64,000 bases of DNA from the NCBI RefSeq assembly GCF_000711195.1, contig NZ_JOMR01000001.1:1984001-2048000 (forward strand), given 5' to 3'. Below the pieces are notes generated by a model. The model was not told the origin of the DNA, ran no database searches, and was given only the letters and a program-made list of their open reading frames with translations. The first letter of the stretch is position 1. Every line of letters starts with the position of its first letter. Below, one piece after another: positions 63,853-64,000 of this stretch. Source of the stretch: Thiomicrospira pelophila DSM 1534 (lineage in GTDB: Bacteria; Pseudomonadota; Gammaproteobacteria; Thiomicrospirales; Thiomicrospiraceae). The position numbers and the translations under genes are program-made.

Positions 63853-64000
63853 TTAAAACGGCTGTTGAATCCCTGCAATTTGCCAATCGCCTTCGCCTTT
63901 GGCTAAACGGCGAATATGCCAAATTTCATTAAAGGCGTGAGCAGGCTCATCATGAGACTCTTTAATAAAGCCACTAAACCCTAAGCTCACGACAAAATAC
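63853..64000 (-). CDS. C-terminal fragment of a Tim44-like domain protein
   Basis: The minus strand is open from the window edge to a TAA at 63853-63855, encoding 49 residues that end FNEIWHIRRLAKGEGDWQIAGIQQPF. The pattern F-x-E-x-W...W-x-(L/I)-A-G-I-Q-Q is the usual end of bacterial Tim44-like (YqxM/membrane-anchored) domain proteins. The rest lies outside the window, so the assignment is moderate. The gap to the lipoprotein gene is 84 bp of AT-rich sequence. Confidence 0.6.
   Translation of the reverse strand, partial: YFVVSLGFSGFIKESHDEPAHAFNEIWHIRRLAKGEGDWQIAGIQQPF

Overview
The window looks like the core chromosome of a free-living, motile gammaproteobacterium. The ribosomal and RNA polymerase proteins are of gammaproteobacterial type, tRNA-Tyr/Gly/Thr lead into a second tuf gene, and SpeD/SpeE, TruD, PpnN and LptM are present. 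Gene content and style (many chemoreceptors, compact operons) recall the Thiomicrospira/Hydrogenovibrio/Thiomicrorhabdus group, but this is an impression from reading, not the result of a search. I see no prophage, insertion sequence, CRISPR array or integron.

Layout. Bases 1-9.45 kb: end of a GGDEF protein, coaBC, a thioesterase, an esterase, lptM-lysA, an unrecognised 373-residue protein, a PAS-polyHAMP chemoreceptor with a CZB domain, tcdA and tatD. Bases 9.5-40.75 kb: an almost unbroken minus-strand translation/transcription block. Read in the direction of transcription (high to low coordinates) it runs tRNA-Tyr, tRNA-Gly, tRNA-Thr, tuf, tRNA-Trp, secE, nusG, rplKA, rplJL, rpoBC, rpsLG-fusA-tuf, the S10 operon, the spc operon and the alpha operon, and it ends at a strong hairpin next to rplQ. 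Bases 40.9-50 kb: bioA, speDE, an OsmC-like protein, and an rpe-gph-trpEGDC operon. Bases 49.7-56.8 kb: psiE-like gene-purC-bioD, a porin, a cbpA-like DnaJ, ppnN and a DEAD-box helicase. Bases 56.8-64 kb: two related chemoreceptors with cheW, truD, a lipoprotein and the end of a Tim44-like gene.

Control signals inside the translation block can be read directly. There are sigma-70 type promoters before the tRNA cluster, before tRNA-Trp (embedded in a terminator-like hairpin), before rpsL and before rpsJ. An L10-type leader precedes rplJ. Hairpins lie between rplL and rpoB, between rpsQ and rplN, and between secY and rpsM. rpmJ is missing from its usual place after secY. The two tuf genes are identical over about 1195 bp.

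The most unusual signal is a 12-bp perfect palindrome, ACCAGGCCTGGT, found 15 times exactly and at least 6 times with one mismatch. Chance would give far less than one. It occurs inside genes, in different reading frames, and between genes, where paired copies form terminator-like hairpins. All exact copies lie outside the 31-kb translation block. In several genes it replaces codons of an otherwise colinear protein instead of inserting new ones. It consists of two abutting CCWGG sites. I regard it as a candidate genome-wide recognition element comparable in style to HIP1 or DNA uptake sequences, with unknown reader.
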